Assembly (NCBI RefSeq): GCF_036013955.1
Contig: NZ_CP107903.1
Coordinates: 5,022,001-5,086,000, forward strand
Direction: 5' to 3'
Length of the DNA stretch: 64,000 bases
Origin: Streptomyces sp. NBC_00459
Lineage (GTDB): Bacteria > Actinomycetota > Actinomycetes > Streptomycetales > Streptomycetaceae
Part shown: piece by piece, positions 26,146 through 34,810 of the stretch
Numbering within the stretch: the first letter of the stretch is position 1
Layout of the letters: every line of letters begins with the position of its first letter
The notes under the pieces: generated by a model
Told to the model about the DNA's origin: nothing
The model's database searches: none
The model's input: the letters and a program-made list of their open reading frames with translations, nothing else
Translations under genes and position numbers: made by a program

Positions 26146-26804
26146 TCTCGGCGCAGGCATGGGCGGACGCCCGACTTCTGTGGGACTACCACCTCATGCA
26201 CCACGACCCACGGCCCTGTTCGGTCGCCGTCGGATTGGGGAGCCACGACCTCGGCGTGGCCGACGTGACAGCGGAGTTGTATCGCCAGGGCATGGCCCCG
26301 GTGATCGTGTTCACCGGGGCCACCAGCCCGACGACCCGAGCACGTATGCCGCGTGGCGAGGCCGTCCATTACCGCGAGCGGGCGTTGCAGCTCGGGGTGC
26401 CCGACTCCGCCGTCTTGCTGGAGCCGCGCGCCACGAACACCGGCGAGAACATTGAGTTCACGAAGGCGGTACTGGTCGAGGCCGGTATCAAGGCCTCGTC
26501 TGTCCTACTCGTCAGCAAGCCGTACGAAGAGCGGCGCTCGTACGCCATGATGCGAAAGCTCTGGCCTGAGGTCGAGGTGGTGTGCGCGTCCACACCGATG
26601 GACTTGGAGGAGTATGCCGATTCCATCGGGGATGCCCGCATGGTGATCGACATGATCGTGGGAGCGCTGCAACGAGTGCTCGTGTTCCCCGGCTGGGGTT
26701 TGGCCATCGAACAGGATGTGTCGGATGTCGTGACGGCTGCCTACGAGCGGCTTTGCGTCGAGGGCTTCACCAGTCGACTCATCCCGGAGGCAACCATCAC
26801 TTGA
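26142..26804 (+). CDS. YdcF-family (DUF218) protein
   Basis: 220 residues from ATG 26142, overlapping the GntR remnant stop. The DUF218 Rossmann-like fold shows VAVGLGSHDLGVADVTAELY, VIVFTGATSP, the nucleotide-like loop ATNTGENIEFTKAVL and LLVSKPYEERRSYAMM. E. coli YdcF binds S-adenosylmethionine; the cellular role is unclear. No membrane segment, unlike ElyC/SanA. It was probably co-transcribed with the now-truncated regulator, so its expression may depend on IS3-borne promoters. Confidence 0.82.
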   Translation: MISAQAWADARLLWDYHLMHHDPRPCSVAVGLGSHDLGVADVTAELYRQGMAPVIVFTGATSPTTRARMPRGEAVHYRERALQLGVPDSAVLLEPRATNTGENIEFTKAVLVEAGIKASSVLLVSKPYEERRSYAMMRKLWPEVEVVCASTPMDLEEYADSIGDARMVIDMIVGALQRVLVFPGWGLAIEQDVSDVVTAAYERLCVEGFTSRLIPEATIT

Positions 26805-27254
26805 GTTCGGGTGACGGGTGCTAGCCATGGCCAAGCCCCGTAAATGTAGGGAGTGGGGGCGGGTTCAGCCTCCTACATTGGCATGTGGTGCGCCGCGAGT
26901 GATGGACGCCACACATCCGAGATTCGATGGGTTCGGCAGTGAGTGCGACTCCGTCATGTGACGTAGGCACCCTCCTACCCCCCGAGCTGTACGCAGCGTG
27001 ACTGCCCGCGATCCCCCGCCTCAGTGGCAGTTGCTCGGCTGCGTGTTCGCAGGTCGCGGTGACGTTACAAGAATCAACTAACCGTCAAAGGGCGATTCAG
27101 GGCGGCAGTTGGTCCGGGTGTGGTCACTAGCGGACCGTTGTTGTAGGTCGGACCCGGTAGGCTCATCCCAGCATCTTCTCTTGCGGCGCAATCCGTCGAT
27201 CGGTTGGCCCGATCGGGGCCGATCGGCTCCGCGACCGAGAGAAAGGTGCTGCGG
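26805..27254. other. Gene-free interval in the island
   Basis: 450 bp without a supported gene. Short frames on both strands have no ribosome sites or recognisable products. Confidence 0.4.
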
Positions 27255-27377
27255 ATGGAGAACCCGCCCGAGGGCGGGGAGCGGAAGAACCGGAAGAACG
27301 TCAAGAAAGCGATCGGCTGGCTGGCGCTTCAGGCACTGAGTGTCTGGCTGCGTCGTCTGTTCGATAGCTCTCTGTAG
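27255..27377 (+). CDS. Possible 40-residue basic/amphipathic peptide
   Basis: ATG 27255 is preceded by GAAAGG 8 nt upstream. The product has a charged N-terminus (ENPPEGGERKNRKNVKKA) and a C-terminal helix IGWLALQALSVWLRRLFDSSL with hydrophobic and basic faces. A 6-bp hairpin (27385-27411) follows the stop. Size and amphipathicity recall small membrane-active peptides or a processing leftover. No homologue recognised and it may be spurious. Confidence 0.35.
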   Translation: MENPPEGGERKNRKNVKKAIGWLALQALSVWLRRLFDSSL

Positions 27378-27436
27378 ACGCCTAAGGCCCCCTGCTGCGA
27401 ACAGAGGGCCTCACCGGGAATCCACTCCCAGACGCT

Positions 27437-27484
27437 GGCCCTGTGCCTCCGCCAACGGGTCATGAACCGTGGAGGTGCAGGGCC
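27437..27484. terminator. Long hairpin between the small ORF and the XRE gene
   Basis: Arms 27437-27450 (GGCCCTGTGCCTCC) and 27471-27484 pair over 14 positions with two G-U pairs. An inner ACGG/CCGT stem extends it. It may terminate the upstream transcript or be a structured leader element. No T-run. Confidence 0.45.
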
Positions 27485-27696
27485 TCTTCCATCATGAATA
27501 CACGTGGACCGCAGTCCCCAAACGGTGCGGCCAACGGCGTCCAACGTCGCGCATTTTCGCCGAAGCATCCACCGGTTCTGCCACTAAAAAACATGGCATC
27601 CCAGGTCAAGCTTCGAGTGGAGTTGACGATGTGACTCGTCCGTAGCCCCCGAATGGTACCTCTAAACGGGTCCCGGCGACGAGGAAGGGCGCACGG

Positions 27697-29031
27697 ATGG
27701 CGCGGGGCATGACTCATTTCAGCCCCTCTGAGCTGCTAGCGCACCGGATGAACGTCTACGCGCGTCCGGATGTGGTGTCGATGACGGCTGAGGAGCTGGC
27801 GAAGGCAGTCGGGGCAACCAAAGCGCAGATCCTTGCTTACGAGAACGGGCACCGGGTGCCCGACCCGCCGCGCGTGCGCGCCCTCGCCCGCGCCCTGAAG
27901 GTGCACCCCTTCCAGCTCATGAAGAGTGAGCAGCTCGACACATGGACTCTTGCCGACCTCCGGCGTGCTTCTGGACTGCGGGCCCAGGACGTCGTGAACC
28001 GGCTCGGCATCTCTCCCAAGAACTACCGCCGGTTCGAGAGCGAAGGCATCGTGCCGAGCCGCAGTCCTCAGTTCCTGGACCAGGTAACCGCCGCCCTGGG
28101 GGCGCCCCGCCACCTGATCGAGGCGGCCATTGACCGGACGCCGGCCGTGCAGCGTCGCCGAGCCCGCGCTTTCGAGCTGGTCGTGGCTATGGCTGAGCGT
28201 TACGTACCCAAGACCGGGCCGTGGCGGGGGCCCGCACTCAATGATCAGAATCTGATCGAACTGGCCGCTGCTTACGCCCGACCAGTCCAGCGCATACAAC
28301 GCGTCCTGACCTACGAACTGGGAGAACTGCGCCAGAGCCAGGTGCGCGCCCAGCGCGAGCGCGTCATCGCGGACTATGACACCGACCGCGGCCGCCAGAT
28401 CCGCGCAGGGCTTGCACTGGCCCAATGGCACGATCTCTTCGACAAAGAATTGATTCGGATACCTCATCGTCTGGAGCGGTTCCACCGCACCGCTCAGCCG
28501 TCGGACGTCTGGGAACTGCTAGTGGATCTCTACAACGTAGAGGCGACCTTCCGCCCCGATGCGGGCACTTGGGCTGTTACGGCGCTACTGTGCAAGGACC
28601 CCAGGGTGCTGCCCTTCCACTTTGTTGAGCGGCACTTTGTCAATGACGTGGAAGTCTGCCGACTCTCTGCCCCGGGCGCCAACCACGTACACGCGTACGC
28701 CGGTTTGTATGCCGCCCTGTACCCCGGCGTGCGCAGGCCCATCATCCGCCCAAGCGGTCGCGGCGGTGGGAAGGGCCGTGTGACCACCAACAGCCCGGAG
28801 ACGTTCATACTTCCCAATCGGGCTGAGCGCCTGGCGGTACCTCACATGATTCTGGAGGAAATGCGCAACATAGCGCTCAGCTCAAAGAACGCCCAGCCAG
28901 TGCGGCTGAGCCCTTCATACGAGCTCAGTGTGGGACCCAACTCCTTGTCGGTATTGGATCTTCTGAGTGCTCTCGACGACACCAATCGACAGGCTCATAA
29001 CAGCGGACAGCGCGACACCCTAAGCCCTTGA
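27697..29031 (+). CDS. XRE-family HTH protein with long C-terminal domain
   Basis: 444 residues, with GGAAGGGCG upstream of the ATG. Two HTH_XRE-like units are visible: MTAEELAKAVGATKAQILAY near residue 30 and LADLRRASGLRAQDVVNRLG near residue 85. The remaining about 300 residues are unrecognised and rich in His, Arg and Asp (for example KDPRVLPFHFVERHFVNDVEVC, HVHAYAGLYAALYPGVR). Large XRE proteins of this type are common on Streptomyces islands. It may control the element or be the sensor of a larger system. Intact, with island-like base composition. Confidence 0.75.
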   Translation: MARGMTHFSPSELLAHRMNVYARPDVVSMTAEELAKAVGATKAQILAYENGHRVPDPPRVRALARALKVHPFQLMKSEQLDTWTLADLRRASGLRAQDVVNRLGISPKNYRRFESEGIVPSRSPQFLDQVTAALGAPRHLIEAAIDRTPAVQRRRARAFELVVAMAERYVPKTGPWRGPALNDQNLIELAAAYARPVQRIQRVLTYELGELRQSQVRAQRERVIADYDTDRGRQIRAGLALAQWHDLFDKELIRIPHRLERFHRTAQPSDVWELLVDLYNVEATFRPDAGTWAVTALLCKDPRVLPFHFVERHFVNDVEVCRLSAPGANHVHAYAGLYAALYPGVRRPIIRPSGRGGGKGRVTTNSPETFILPNRAERLAVPHMILEEMRNIALSSKNAQPVRLSPSYELSVGPNSLSVLDLLSALDDTNRQAHNSGQRDTLSP

Positions 29032-29170
29032 GTGCGGTCTCAGCGCCGCTGCATCCGAGGGTGTCCGTAATTCGTGACAGTCTCCACGGCAGCGGATGTG
29101 TCCCGTTGCCGCGTAGGGATGCGTTTCTGGCCTGCCCGGCGGGTCTCAACGAGCGCGCGGACTTCTTACG

Positions 29171-29335
29171 GTGTTGGCCAAGCACGCGGCGGTGGATCAC
29201 GCGATGGCAGTTGGCGCAGCAGACGAGTGCGAGACCGTTGAGTTGGGTCCGACTCTTGTCAGTCGCGGCCATCCTCTGGCCAACAAGGAACGGACGATGC
29301 ATCCCGGGGCGCCGTATGTACAGGTCAGAGGCCAT
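29171..29335 (-). pseudogene. HNH endonuclease remnant
   Basis: The minus frame contains LNGLALVCCANCHRVIHRR, matching the C-terminal Cys/His half of HNH nucleases (CxxCHRxxH). The expected N-terminal half with the DHIxP-type His is absent and the frame runs out of similarity in both directions. It lies immediately inside the right attachment repeat. Probably a fragment left by recombination or decay. Confidence 0.45.
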
Positions 29336-29360
29336 CCGGCCGTGTGTAACCGGCCGGTCA

Positions 29361-29414
29361 TGAAAACCGTCGTGGCAGCGATGTCACCGTGAGTTCGAAT
29401 CTCACCGCTTCCGC
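29361..29414 (+). repeat. attR-type direct repeat (tRNA-Ser 3' half, perfect copy)
   Basis: Identical to 19680-19733 over 54 bp. It lacks the acceptor 5' strand and D arm, so it is not a tRNA gene. It marks the right boundary of the 9.7-kb island. Confidence 0.9.
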
Positions 29415-29436
29415 CAGGTGGGAGAGTGTGCAGGTC

Positions 29437-29471
29437 AGAAGGGGTGTCCCTCGGTGAGGGGCACCCCTTCT
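29437..29471. terminator. Hairpin after the right island repeat
   Basis: A 16-bp stem (29437-29452 with 29456-29471, one G-U pair) and 3-nt loop, GAAGGGGTGTCCCTC type. It follows the tRNA 3' copy just as a tRNA terminator would, consistent with this being a displaced tRNA end. Confidence 0.65.
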
Positions 29472-29588
29472 GCGTGGGGCTGTCTCAGCTTGACGCGGGT
29501 CTGGCGCGTTGTTGATCAGGGTGTGTGGGCCAGGTGTGGGCCACGGTCCATGCCGCGCTGGGGTCCTCTGTCGGATGCGGGAGCGCTG

Positions 29589-30311
29589 CTACTGCAAGGG
29601 AGTCCGTGAGACGTCAGTTGGAGCGCTGATCAGCTGCTGGAGGTGGTGAATGAAGTCCGGATCGTCGAGACGGGAGTCGGTGACACGGTCGCGCACATCG
29701 GTGAGGAGCCATTCCACCAGCTCCGCGGTGGCGTGGTATTCGCTGTGGAACCCCAGGCTCAGGTCGGTGATCTCGTACTCGAACAGCACGTCGACCATCA
29801 GGTCCGCCAAGTGCGCGTCGGCGGCCGGGGTCCGGGTGGCGGTCCATATGTCCAGCCAGGGGCGCAGGCTGTCGGTGGCGACGGTGATGAGGCTGAGGGT
29901 GTCCCTGATGGACACTGGGCTGGGGTGGGTGTGCAGTGTGGCCGGCCACCATGCGGTCCAGACGTTGCGAAGAGCGTCGGCCAGGGGCGCGTCCCAGGTG
30001 CTCCAGCCAGCTTCGACCAGGCGGGTGGCGATCAGTTCCTCGGAGACGTGGAACTGACCGGCGACAAGGGGGCGGATGATGCGTGGGACGAGACGCCGGT
30101 AGAGACGCGGGAAGTCGTCCCAGTGGCTGGGCACCTCTCCGGCGGCTGCGGACACCATGTCGTCGGGTATGAGGTGCAGCGGCCTGGAGAGTTCGGCGAG
30201 TCCCTCCTCGCCGTAGCAGTACGTGCAACCACCGACGGGGAACGGCTCTTCAGCGGCGAAGGCGCGGTCCAGTGCATCGAGGGCTGTCATGAGTTGCTGG
30301 TGGTGTGACAT
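29589..30311 (-). CDS. Hypothetical protein, accessory region
   Basis: 240 residues from ATG 30311, weak ribosome site. Cys pair GGCTYCYGEEGLAELSRPLH near residue 28 and Trp/Asp-rich helical body (FPRLYRRLVPRIIRPLVAG, SLGFHSEYHATAELVEWLL). No signal peptide or membrane segment. Family not recognised. It stands alone on the minus strand after the island boundary. Confidence 0.65.
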   Translation of the reverse strand: MSHHQQLMTALDALDRAFAAEEPFPVGGCTYCYGEEGLAELSRPLHLIPDDMVSAAAGEVPSHWDDFPRLYRRLVPRIIRPLVAGQFHVSEELIATRLVEAGWSTWDAPLADALRNVWTAWWPATLHTHPSPVSIRDTLSLITVATDSLRPWLDIWTATRTPAADAHLADLMVDVLFEYEITDLSLGFHSEYHATAELVEWLLTDVRDRVTDSRLDDPDFIHHLQQLISAPTDVSRTPLQ

Positions 30312-30478
30312 GGCGACCCGCCGGGGGACTCCGTCCGGGTGACCGGCGAAGATCGCAGGCTATCAGGATGGGCCGGAGCTGATACTGCGGACTGAACCGT
30401 CACTACCCGACTACGACTCGAAATTCTCAGTAGGTCCTGAGTAGCGACAACCCTGCCAAGCCAGACCGATGGGTCGCG

Positions 30479-31303
30479 TCAGCAGTGGCAGTGGACCCGG
30501 ACGAGGATCGTGTCGCCGGGAAGGTCCGCGAGGTACGCCTCGCTGCCTGGCCACACGGCGGGCAGTGGAGAGTCGTGCGGGCACAGCTCAGGCTCGCAGA
30601 AGGCGTGGACGGCCTTCATACCGTGCTGGTACACCTCCAGCCACCAGCCATCCAGAGTGAGCACGTCCGTATTCGATGGCCTTGTTGATGTGTACTGCCG
30701 GATGTACTCGGCCCGGGTTCCGGCATAGCCGATGACCGGGTGCTCCAAAGGATCGCTGTTGCCAAAGAAGCCCAGGAAGCCCGTGTCGAGGCTGAAAGAG
30801 TGGTCCAGGTACGCCTTGATCAGCGGCTGGGCCCGGTAGGCGGAGAACATTGCGTCTGAATACCCGTCACCGCCGAATGCGGTGGGATCGTTTCGCCAGC
30901 GGTCCACGTAGTCCGCGAGGGGAACGGCCTCAGGGTGCACGGCGGAGAGGCTGTGCCACAGGTCCCATGACGCGGCGGCTGCTCGTTCGGAAGCAAGGTG
31001 CGGCTGGGAGAAGTCGAGCAGTGCGCGTGGTCCTCCGGCGCAGACGCCCGGGGGGCTGGGGCGGGGTGTGCCGTCGGGTGCGGGGTTGTCATGGATGAGC
31101 CGGGGATCCTCCTCGTGTCCGAGGGCGACGGCGAAACCTCCGTCTGTGCTGCCGCCGCGGATGCGGCGGGAGTCCCACATGCCGCGACTGACAGGGTTGT
31201 GTCCTGAATCGGAGTCGAAGGGCGCAAGAGCCTTCGTGAGCGCCCCTTCGACATCATCCACGGCCTCGGCCGGCAGGCAGACCGTCACCGTTACGCCAGC
31301 CAT
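30479..31303 (-). CDS. Hypothetical protein, accessory region
   Basis: 274 residues from ATG 31303 with AAGGAGA upstream, so the start is good. N-terminal VTVTVCLPAEAVDDVEGAL looks like an immunity-protein-like or ferredoxin-like strand-helix unit. The centre has DYVDRWRNDPTAFGGDGYSDAMF and the C-terminus DGWWLEVYQHGMKAVHAFCEPELCPH. Soluble, no known catalytic motif. Family not recognised. Confidence 0.7.
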   Translation of the reverse strand: MAGVTVTVCLPAEAVDDVEGALTKALAPFDSDSGHNPVSRGMWDSRRIRGGSTDGGFAVALGHEEDPRLIHDNPAPDGTPRPSPPGVCAGGPRALLDFSQPHLASERAAAASWDLWHSLSAVHPEAVPLADYVDRWRNDPTAFGGDGYSDAMFSAYRAQPLIKAYLDHSFSLDTGFLGFFGNSDPLEHPVIGYAGTRAEYIRQYTSTRPSNTDVLTLDGWWLEVYQHGMKAVHAFCEPELCPHDSPLPAVWPGSEAYLADLPGDTILVRVHCHC

Positions 31304-31561
31304 GATCTCTCCTTGTCGTCGGGGCGCACAGGATGAATGCAGGCGTGCAGATCCGTGCCCCAGACCATGTCTACAGTGCGGCGAAGCCGGGAAGCGATTT
31401 GTTTTGGGTGAGGGCTGTGGGCGGTCATTTCCCCAGGCTTCGGGATCTGAGCGTCACGCAATTCCCCACCCTGACGGTCACGAGTCCCCATGGGGCGGTG
31501 ACCGTGAGCGGCCCCAAACCTGCTGCCGAAATCCGGTAGACGTGGCGGGGATACTGCCGTC

Positions 31562-32086
31562 ATGGCCGTGACTCAGCAACTCGCCCGCATCTCCGAAGAG
31601 TGTCTCGCCGCCTGCCGTCAGTCCGCCAGCGCGTCACCGGACCGCGATCCCCAGTGGGATCCGTCGGCGTACGAGGTGCTGGACCTGGACTGGGCACCGG
31701 CGCTGCTGAAACGCGTCGGAGAGGTGGCCGGACTCGGAGAAGTCCATCTCGATGCTCTGCGCCGGGCCACAGACGGCGACACTGTTCTGGACCTCGGCTT
31801 CCTCAATACTCACGCGCACGCCATAGCCCCCTTCGGGGCCGCACCCACCGCCCTGGGCATCTCTCAAGTGGCGTGCGTCTCCGAACTCCTTGGCCAGATC
31901 GACATGCCCGTTCTTCTCGCGGCCCTGCCGGCCGACGACCGTGACGCCGGATCTTTGATCGGCCACGTGGGCGACCCCATCACCGGCGGTCTAAGGGCGT
32001 ACCTGCTGGAGCATTTCAATGCCTTGCGCGACTTCTACCTCGACGCAGCTGAGCGCCACCTGCTCGTTGTGCTCTGGTGGGACTGA
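31562..32086 (+). CDS. DUF1877-like protein
   Basis: 174 residues. The pattern YEVLDLDWAPALLKRVGE, a central hydrophobic segment and the ending LRDFYLDAAERHLLVVLWWD resembles YfbM/DUF1877 proteins, which are small soluble proteins of unknown function. GGGGA lies upstream of the ATG. Family assignment is by recollection and moderate. Confidence 0.6.
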   Translation: MAVTQQLARISEECLAACRQSASASPDRDPQWDPSAYEVLDLDWAPALLKRVGEVAGLGEVHLDALRRATDGDTVLDLGFLNTHAHAIAPFGAAPTALGISQVACVSELLGQIDMPVLLAALPADDRDAGSLIGHVGDPITGGLRAYLLEHFNALRDFYLDAAERHLLVVLWWD

Positions 32087-32293
32087 CCCGCCCCCATCCG
32101 GCGTCCCCACCCCGAGCACTTGGGGAATTTTGTGGCTCTGCCAGTAATTCCGTGAAAGCCCCAGACAGGAGCACACTGTGGCGGTGTACCCGACCCGCCA
32201 AGCCTCAGAACCGCCGTCCCTGCCTCGAAAGCCGGTTCTGCCCGACATGGCCACAGCGCGCAGTCACGGGCCTGCCGCCGCCGTTGAAGCCCG

Positions 32294-32659
32294 ATGGGTG
32301 TCACTAAACTCAGCTGGCGGTGGTCACGTGATGTCCACGAGATTCGCTCGCCAGGACAGCCATATCCGGGCATCGTTCCGCTGCTGGAGGCCGCTGCCGC
32401 GACACCACGGCTACGGCGGCTGTATCCGTTCACCAGCCATTTCGCTCTGCTCTTCAGCAGCCGCACCGACTACCCCTGGATCTTGCAGGCCGGATCCATT
32501 GAACCTCTGCGCAGCGGATCGTTCGAGGTCCGTCGCCGTGATCCCCTCGCCGTGGTCGGCGAAGTCGAAACTGCCACGGAGGCCGTGAATCTGGCAGTGA
32601 GACTTCTGCCGGCCGACTTCGAGCCGGTCGTCACAGCCTCCGCCGACAAGCACAAGTGA
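32294..32659 (+). pseudogene. DUF6193-like protein, probably N-terminally truncated
   Basis: 121 residues. IVPLLEAAAATPRLRRLYPF followed by TSHFALLFS is the characteristic core of DUF6193 'natural product biosynthesis' proteins, which are normally about twice this length. An in-frame stop lies 7 nt before the ATG and there is no ribosome site, so the N-terminal half seems lost. Function of the family is not established. Confidence 0.55.
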
Positions 32660-32818
32660 CGACGCACGGCCACACTGACCCCGGCCAGACCACTCACATA
32701 CGCAAACGGTCAGATCCAATTTTGTGACCGTCCACAAGGGCCGGGCGTGACCGAGCACCGGCGGACTGGATCCGGGCTTCCACGCCTCGCCGTACTCCTT
32801 GGAGAGGAGGTTGCCGCT

Positions 32819-33481
32819 CTACCGCTCGGCGGTGCCGTCCTCACCGTCGATCTCGTAGATCCGCCCTTGAAGCTGCTCCCCGGCCCAGTCCAGCTCGACG
32901 CCCAGGTCGAACCAGTGCCGATCCTTGCGGACTTGGGGCCGTGAGAGGTTCACCGCCGCCCAGGAGAACACTCCCAGGAGGATGGAACGCCCGTGCTGCG
33001 TTGTGCTCACGGACAACGCAAAGGGCGCGGCGAGTGCCGCGCGGGTGACCAATATGGCCTTTTCGTCTTCGGAACGTCGACGCCCACCCGTGAGAAACCG
33101 GGGCGTTTCAAGGATCTTGACCCACTCGACAACTGCGTCGGCCACCTGGGCGCGCAAGGACTCTTCGATGCCCTTCCGGATGGCGGTCGCGGGATCATCG
33201 CCGAGCCAGCCAAGCCAGTGATGAGGGTCGGTCAGCTTGTTGAAGTCGTCCTGTGGCACACCGTGACGGGGATTCTCCTCGTACTCACCCGTAAGTTTCC
33301 CGCTGCTGTCCACCAACCACGCGCCGCGGATTGCCTCGGGGGGTACGTAGCCGTTCGGGTCGTCGATATACGTCGGATCGATCTCGGCGACGCTGCCACC
33401 GGGATTCTCCGCAGCCGCAGCCAGTAGCGCCGGCTCCTTCGGTATGCCCTTACGTCGACTTCGCGAGCCAAAGAGCCCCAC
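32819..33481 (-). CDS. Hypothetical protein, accessory region
   Basis: 220 residues from GTG 33481. A basic N-terminus (GLFGSRSRRKG) precedes an acidic, Pro-rich segment, then helices IRKGIEESLRAQVADAVVEWV and a C-terminal beta-rich part (RHWFDLGVELDWAGEQLQGR). Soluble. No family recognised. Confidence 0.65.
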   Translation of the reverse strand: MGLFGSRSRRKGIPKEPALLAAAAENPGGSVAEIDPTYIDDPNGYVPPEAIRGAWLVDSSGKLTGEYEENPRHGVPQDDFNKLTDPHHWLGWLGDDPATAIRKGIEESLRAQVADAVVEWVKILETPRFLTGGRRRSEDEKAILVTRAALAAPFALSVSTTQHGRSILLGVFSWAAVNLSRPQVRKDRHWFDLGVELDWAGEQLQGRIYEIDGEDGTAER

Positions 33482-33618
33482 GTTCCTACCCCCGCCGTTG
33501 CCCGTCCAGTTAGTTGATCGCGATTGTTCCGCACCGGCCAGGGCTGCATGAAGGGGTGGGTGACGGCGACGGGTGAGTGGGGAATCTCAGGGCTTTGACC
33601 GCGGTTTCGTGAGCCTGT

Positions 33619-34004
33619 TCAGAAGGACCGGTGGATCCCCTCGGGATCATCGTGAGCCCATGCCGCGTACTCCTCGAAGCCCAGGTTGCCGATGCTCGGT
33701 TCGCGTGGACGTCGTGGAGCCCTGCGGGAATGGTGCGGAAATCGCGACCGAGCTCGGTCAGTCGTTCGTAGTCCTCTTCGTCCTCGCACTCCTCCCGCGT
33801 CAGCGTGGTGACCACCAGCAGCGGGGCGCTCTTGGCCTGCGTGGTTGTACGGTCGGCGAGAAAGACCACGGCCAGGTTGTCGTCACCGCAGACCGCAGTC
33901 AGCACCTCATCAACGGTCGCCCATGCCCAGGCCGGATCGTCGATGAGGTGGACGTGCGCCTCGTACTGCGTGTCTCCCCAGGGCTCCATCAGCGCCGTTG
34001 CCAT
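33619..34004 (-). pseudogene. DUF6924-like gene with a one-base frameshift
   Basis: From ATG 34004 the frame encodes HLIDDPAWAWATVDEVL, LAVVFLADRTTTQ, LLVVTTL and FRTIPAGLHDVHAN, the DUF6924 pattern. It then shifts: read one base over, the sequence continues IGNLGFEEYAAWAHDDPEG and ends HRSF at a TGA at 33619, exactly the expected family C-terminus. Restoring one base near 33698-33702 (AACCGAGC to AACCTGAGC) rejoins the frames. The unshifted frame runs to 33510 with nonsense. It is either a recent pseudogene or a sequencing error. Confidence 0.75.
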
Positions 34005-34108
34005 GTCCTGCCACGCCTGGTCGTCGGGTCTAGGAGCCTGGACCCGGTCCAGCGACGGCTTCGCTGCCTCCTCCCAGTGATCGGTGGAGCGAGGAAGGCG
34101 CCACTAGG

Positions 34109-34801
34109 GTGGCCATTGTGGACGTGGGGGCAGGAAACGAGATGGTCGTCGTCCCGTCGGGACGGGTGACGTTGTCGGACCGGCGGACGCAGAGCAGTTG
34201 GCCGGTCGAGGTCGCGCCGTTTCAGATGTCGGCGTTCCCGGTCACCCAGTCCTGGTACGCGCTGGTCACGGGCGGAGGGTCGAGTGGAATCCAGGGCGAG
34301 CGGCTGCCGGTTGAGGGTGTTTCGTGGTGGGACGCCGTTCGGTTCTGCAACGCCCTGTCCCGGCGCGAGGGGCTGGCCCCCGCGTACGACCTGAGCGTCG
34401 ACGCCGGCACGGCCGAATGGGACACCTCCTCGGACGGGTACCGGTTGCCGACCGAGGCCGAATGGGAGCACGCCTGTCGTGCGGGGACCACTGGCGCGCG
34501 CTACGGCCCGCTCGACGAGGTCGCCTGGTACCGGGGCAACTCTGACGGGCGGATCCATGCCGTCGGCGGCAGGCAACCCAACGCATGGGGTCTGTACGAC
34601 ATGTTGGGCAATGTGTGGGACTGGTGCTGGGACGTCTACGACGCCGAGGTGTACGGCACCTACCGGGTGCTCCGCGGTGGTGGATGGGCCGACGAGCACT
34701 GGAGCTGCCGGGCGTCGGTGCGGCGGCGCAGCCACCCGACCTTCCGGATCGACGACGTGGGATTCCGCGTTGCGCGCTCCACGCCATCGCCTCGGCCTTG
34801 A
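34109..34801 (+). CDS. Formylglycine-generating-enzyme (SUMF1/FGE-sulfatase) family protein
   Basis: 230 residues from GTG 34109, AGGAAGG about 10 nt upstream. C-type-lectin-like fold signatures: MSAFPVTQSWYA, PVEGVSWWDAVRFCNALS, RLPTEAEWEHACRAGT, GLYDMLGNVWDWCWD and LRGGGWADEHWSCRASVRRR with terminal DVGFRVARS. Canonical FGEs use two Cys in the GG(S/W)..C....C segment; only the second is present here, so oxidase activity on sulfatase Cys is doubtful. It may act like other SUMF1 proteins in radical-free modification or ligand binding. Divergent from the DUF6924 gene. Confidence 0.85.
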   Translation: MAIVDVGAGNEMVVVPSGRVTLSDRRTQSSWPVEVAPFQMSAFPVTQSWYALVTGGGSSGIQGERLPVEGVSWWDAVRFCNALSRREGLAPAYDLSVDAGTAEWDTSSDGYRLPTEAEWEHACRAGTTGARYGPLDEVAWYRGNSDGRIHAVGGRQPNAWGLYDMLGNVWDWCWDVYDAEVYGTYRVLRGGGWADEHWSCRASVRRRSHPTFRIDDVGFRVARSTPSPRP

Positions 34802-34810
34802 CAGCCTCAC

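Larger units (their letters stand above)
19680..29414. mobile_element. Integrase-less genomic island in tRNA-Ser(TGA)
   Basis: The 9.7-kb segment lies between two identical 54-bp copies of the tRNA-Ser 3' half. It contains two hypotheticals, an IS21-family element, a truncated membrane-type gene, an IS3-family element, a truncated GntR/UTRA regulator with YdcF, a tiny ORF, an XRE regulator and an HNH remnant. No integrase, excisionase, relaxase, FtsK-like transfer or replication gene is seen. The GntR-type regulator recalls KorSA of actinomycete integrative elements. It is best read as a remnant or cis-mobilisable element. Confidence 0.8.

Noticed and set aside
29347..29414. Possible second tRNA-Ser gene
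   Set aside because: Only the 3' half is present; there is no 5' acceptor strand or D arm, so it is an attachment-site copy.
30820..31571. Overlapping plus-strand frames opposite the hypothetical at 30479-31303
   Set aside because: The minus-strand gene has an AAGGAGA site and balanced composition; the others are shadows.
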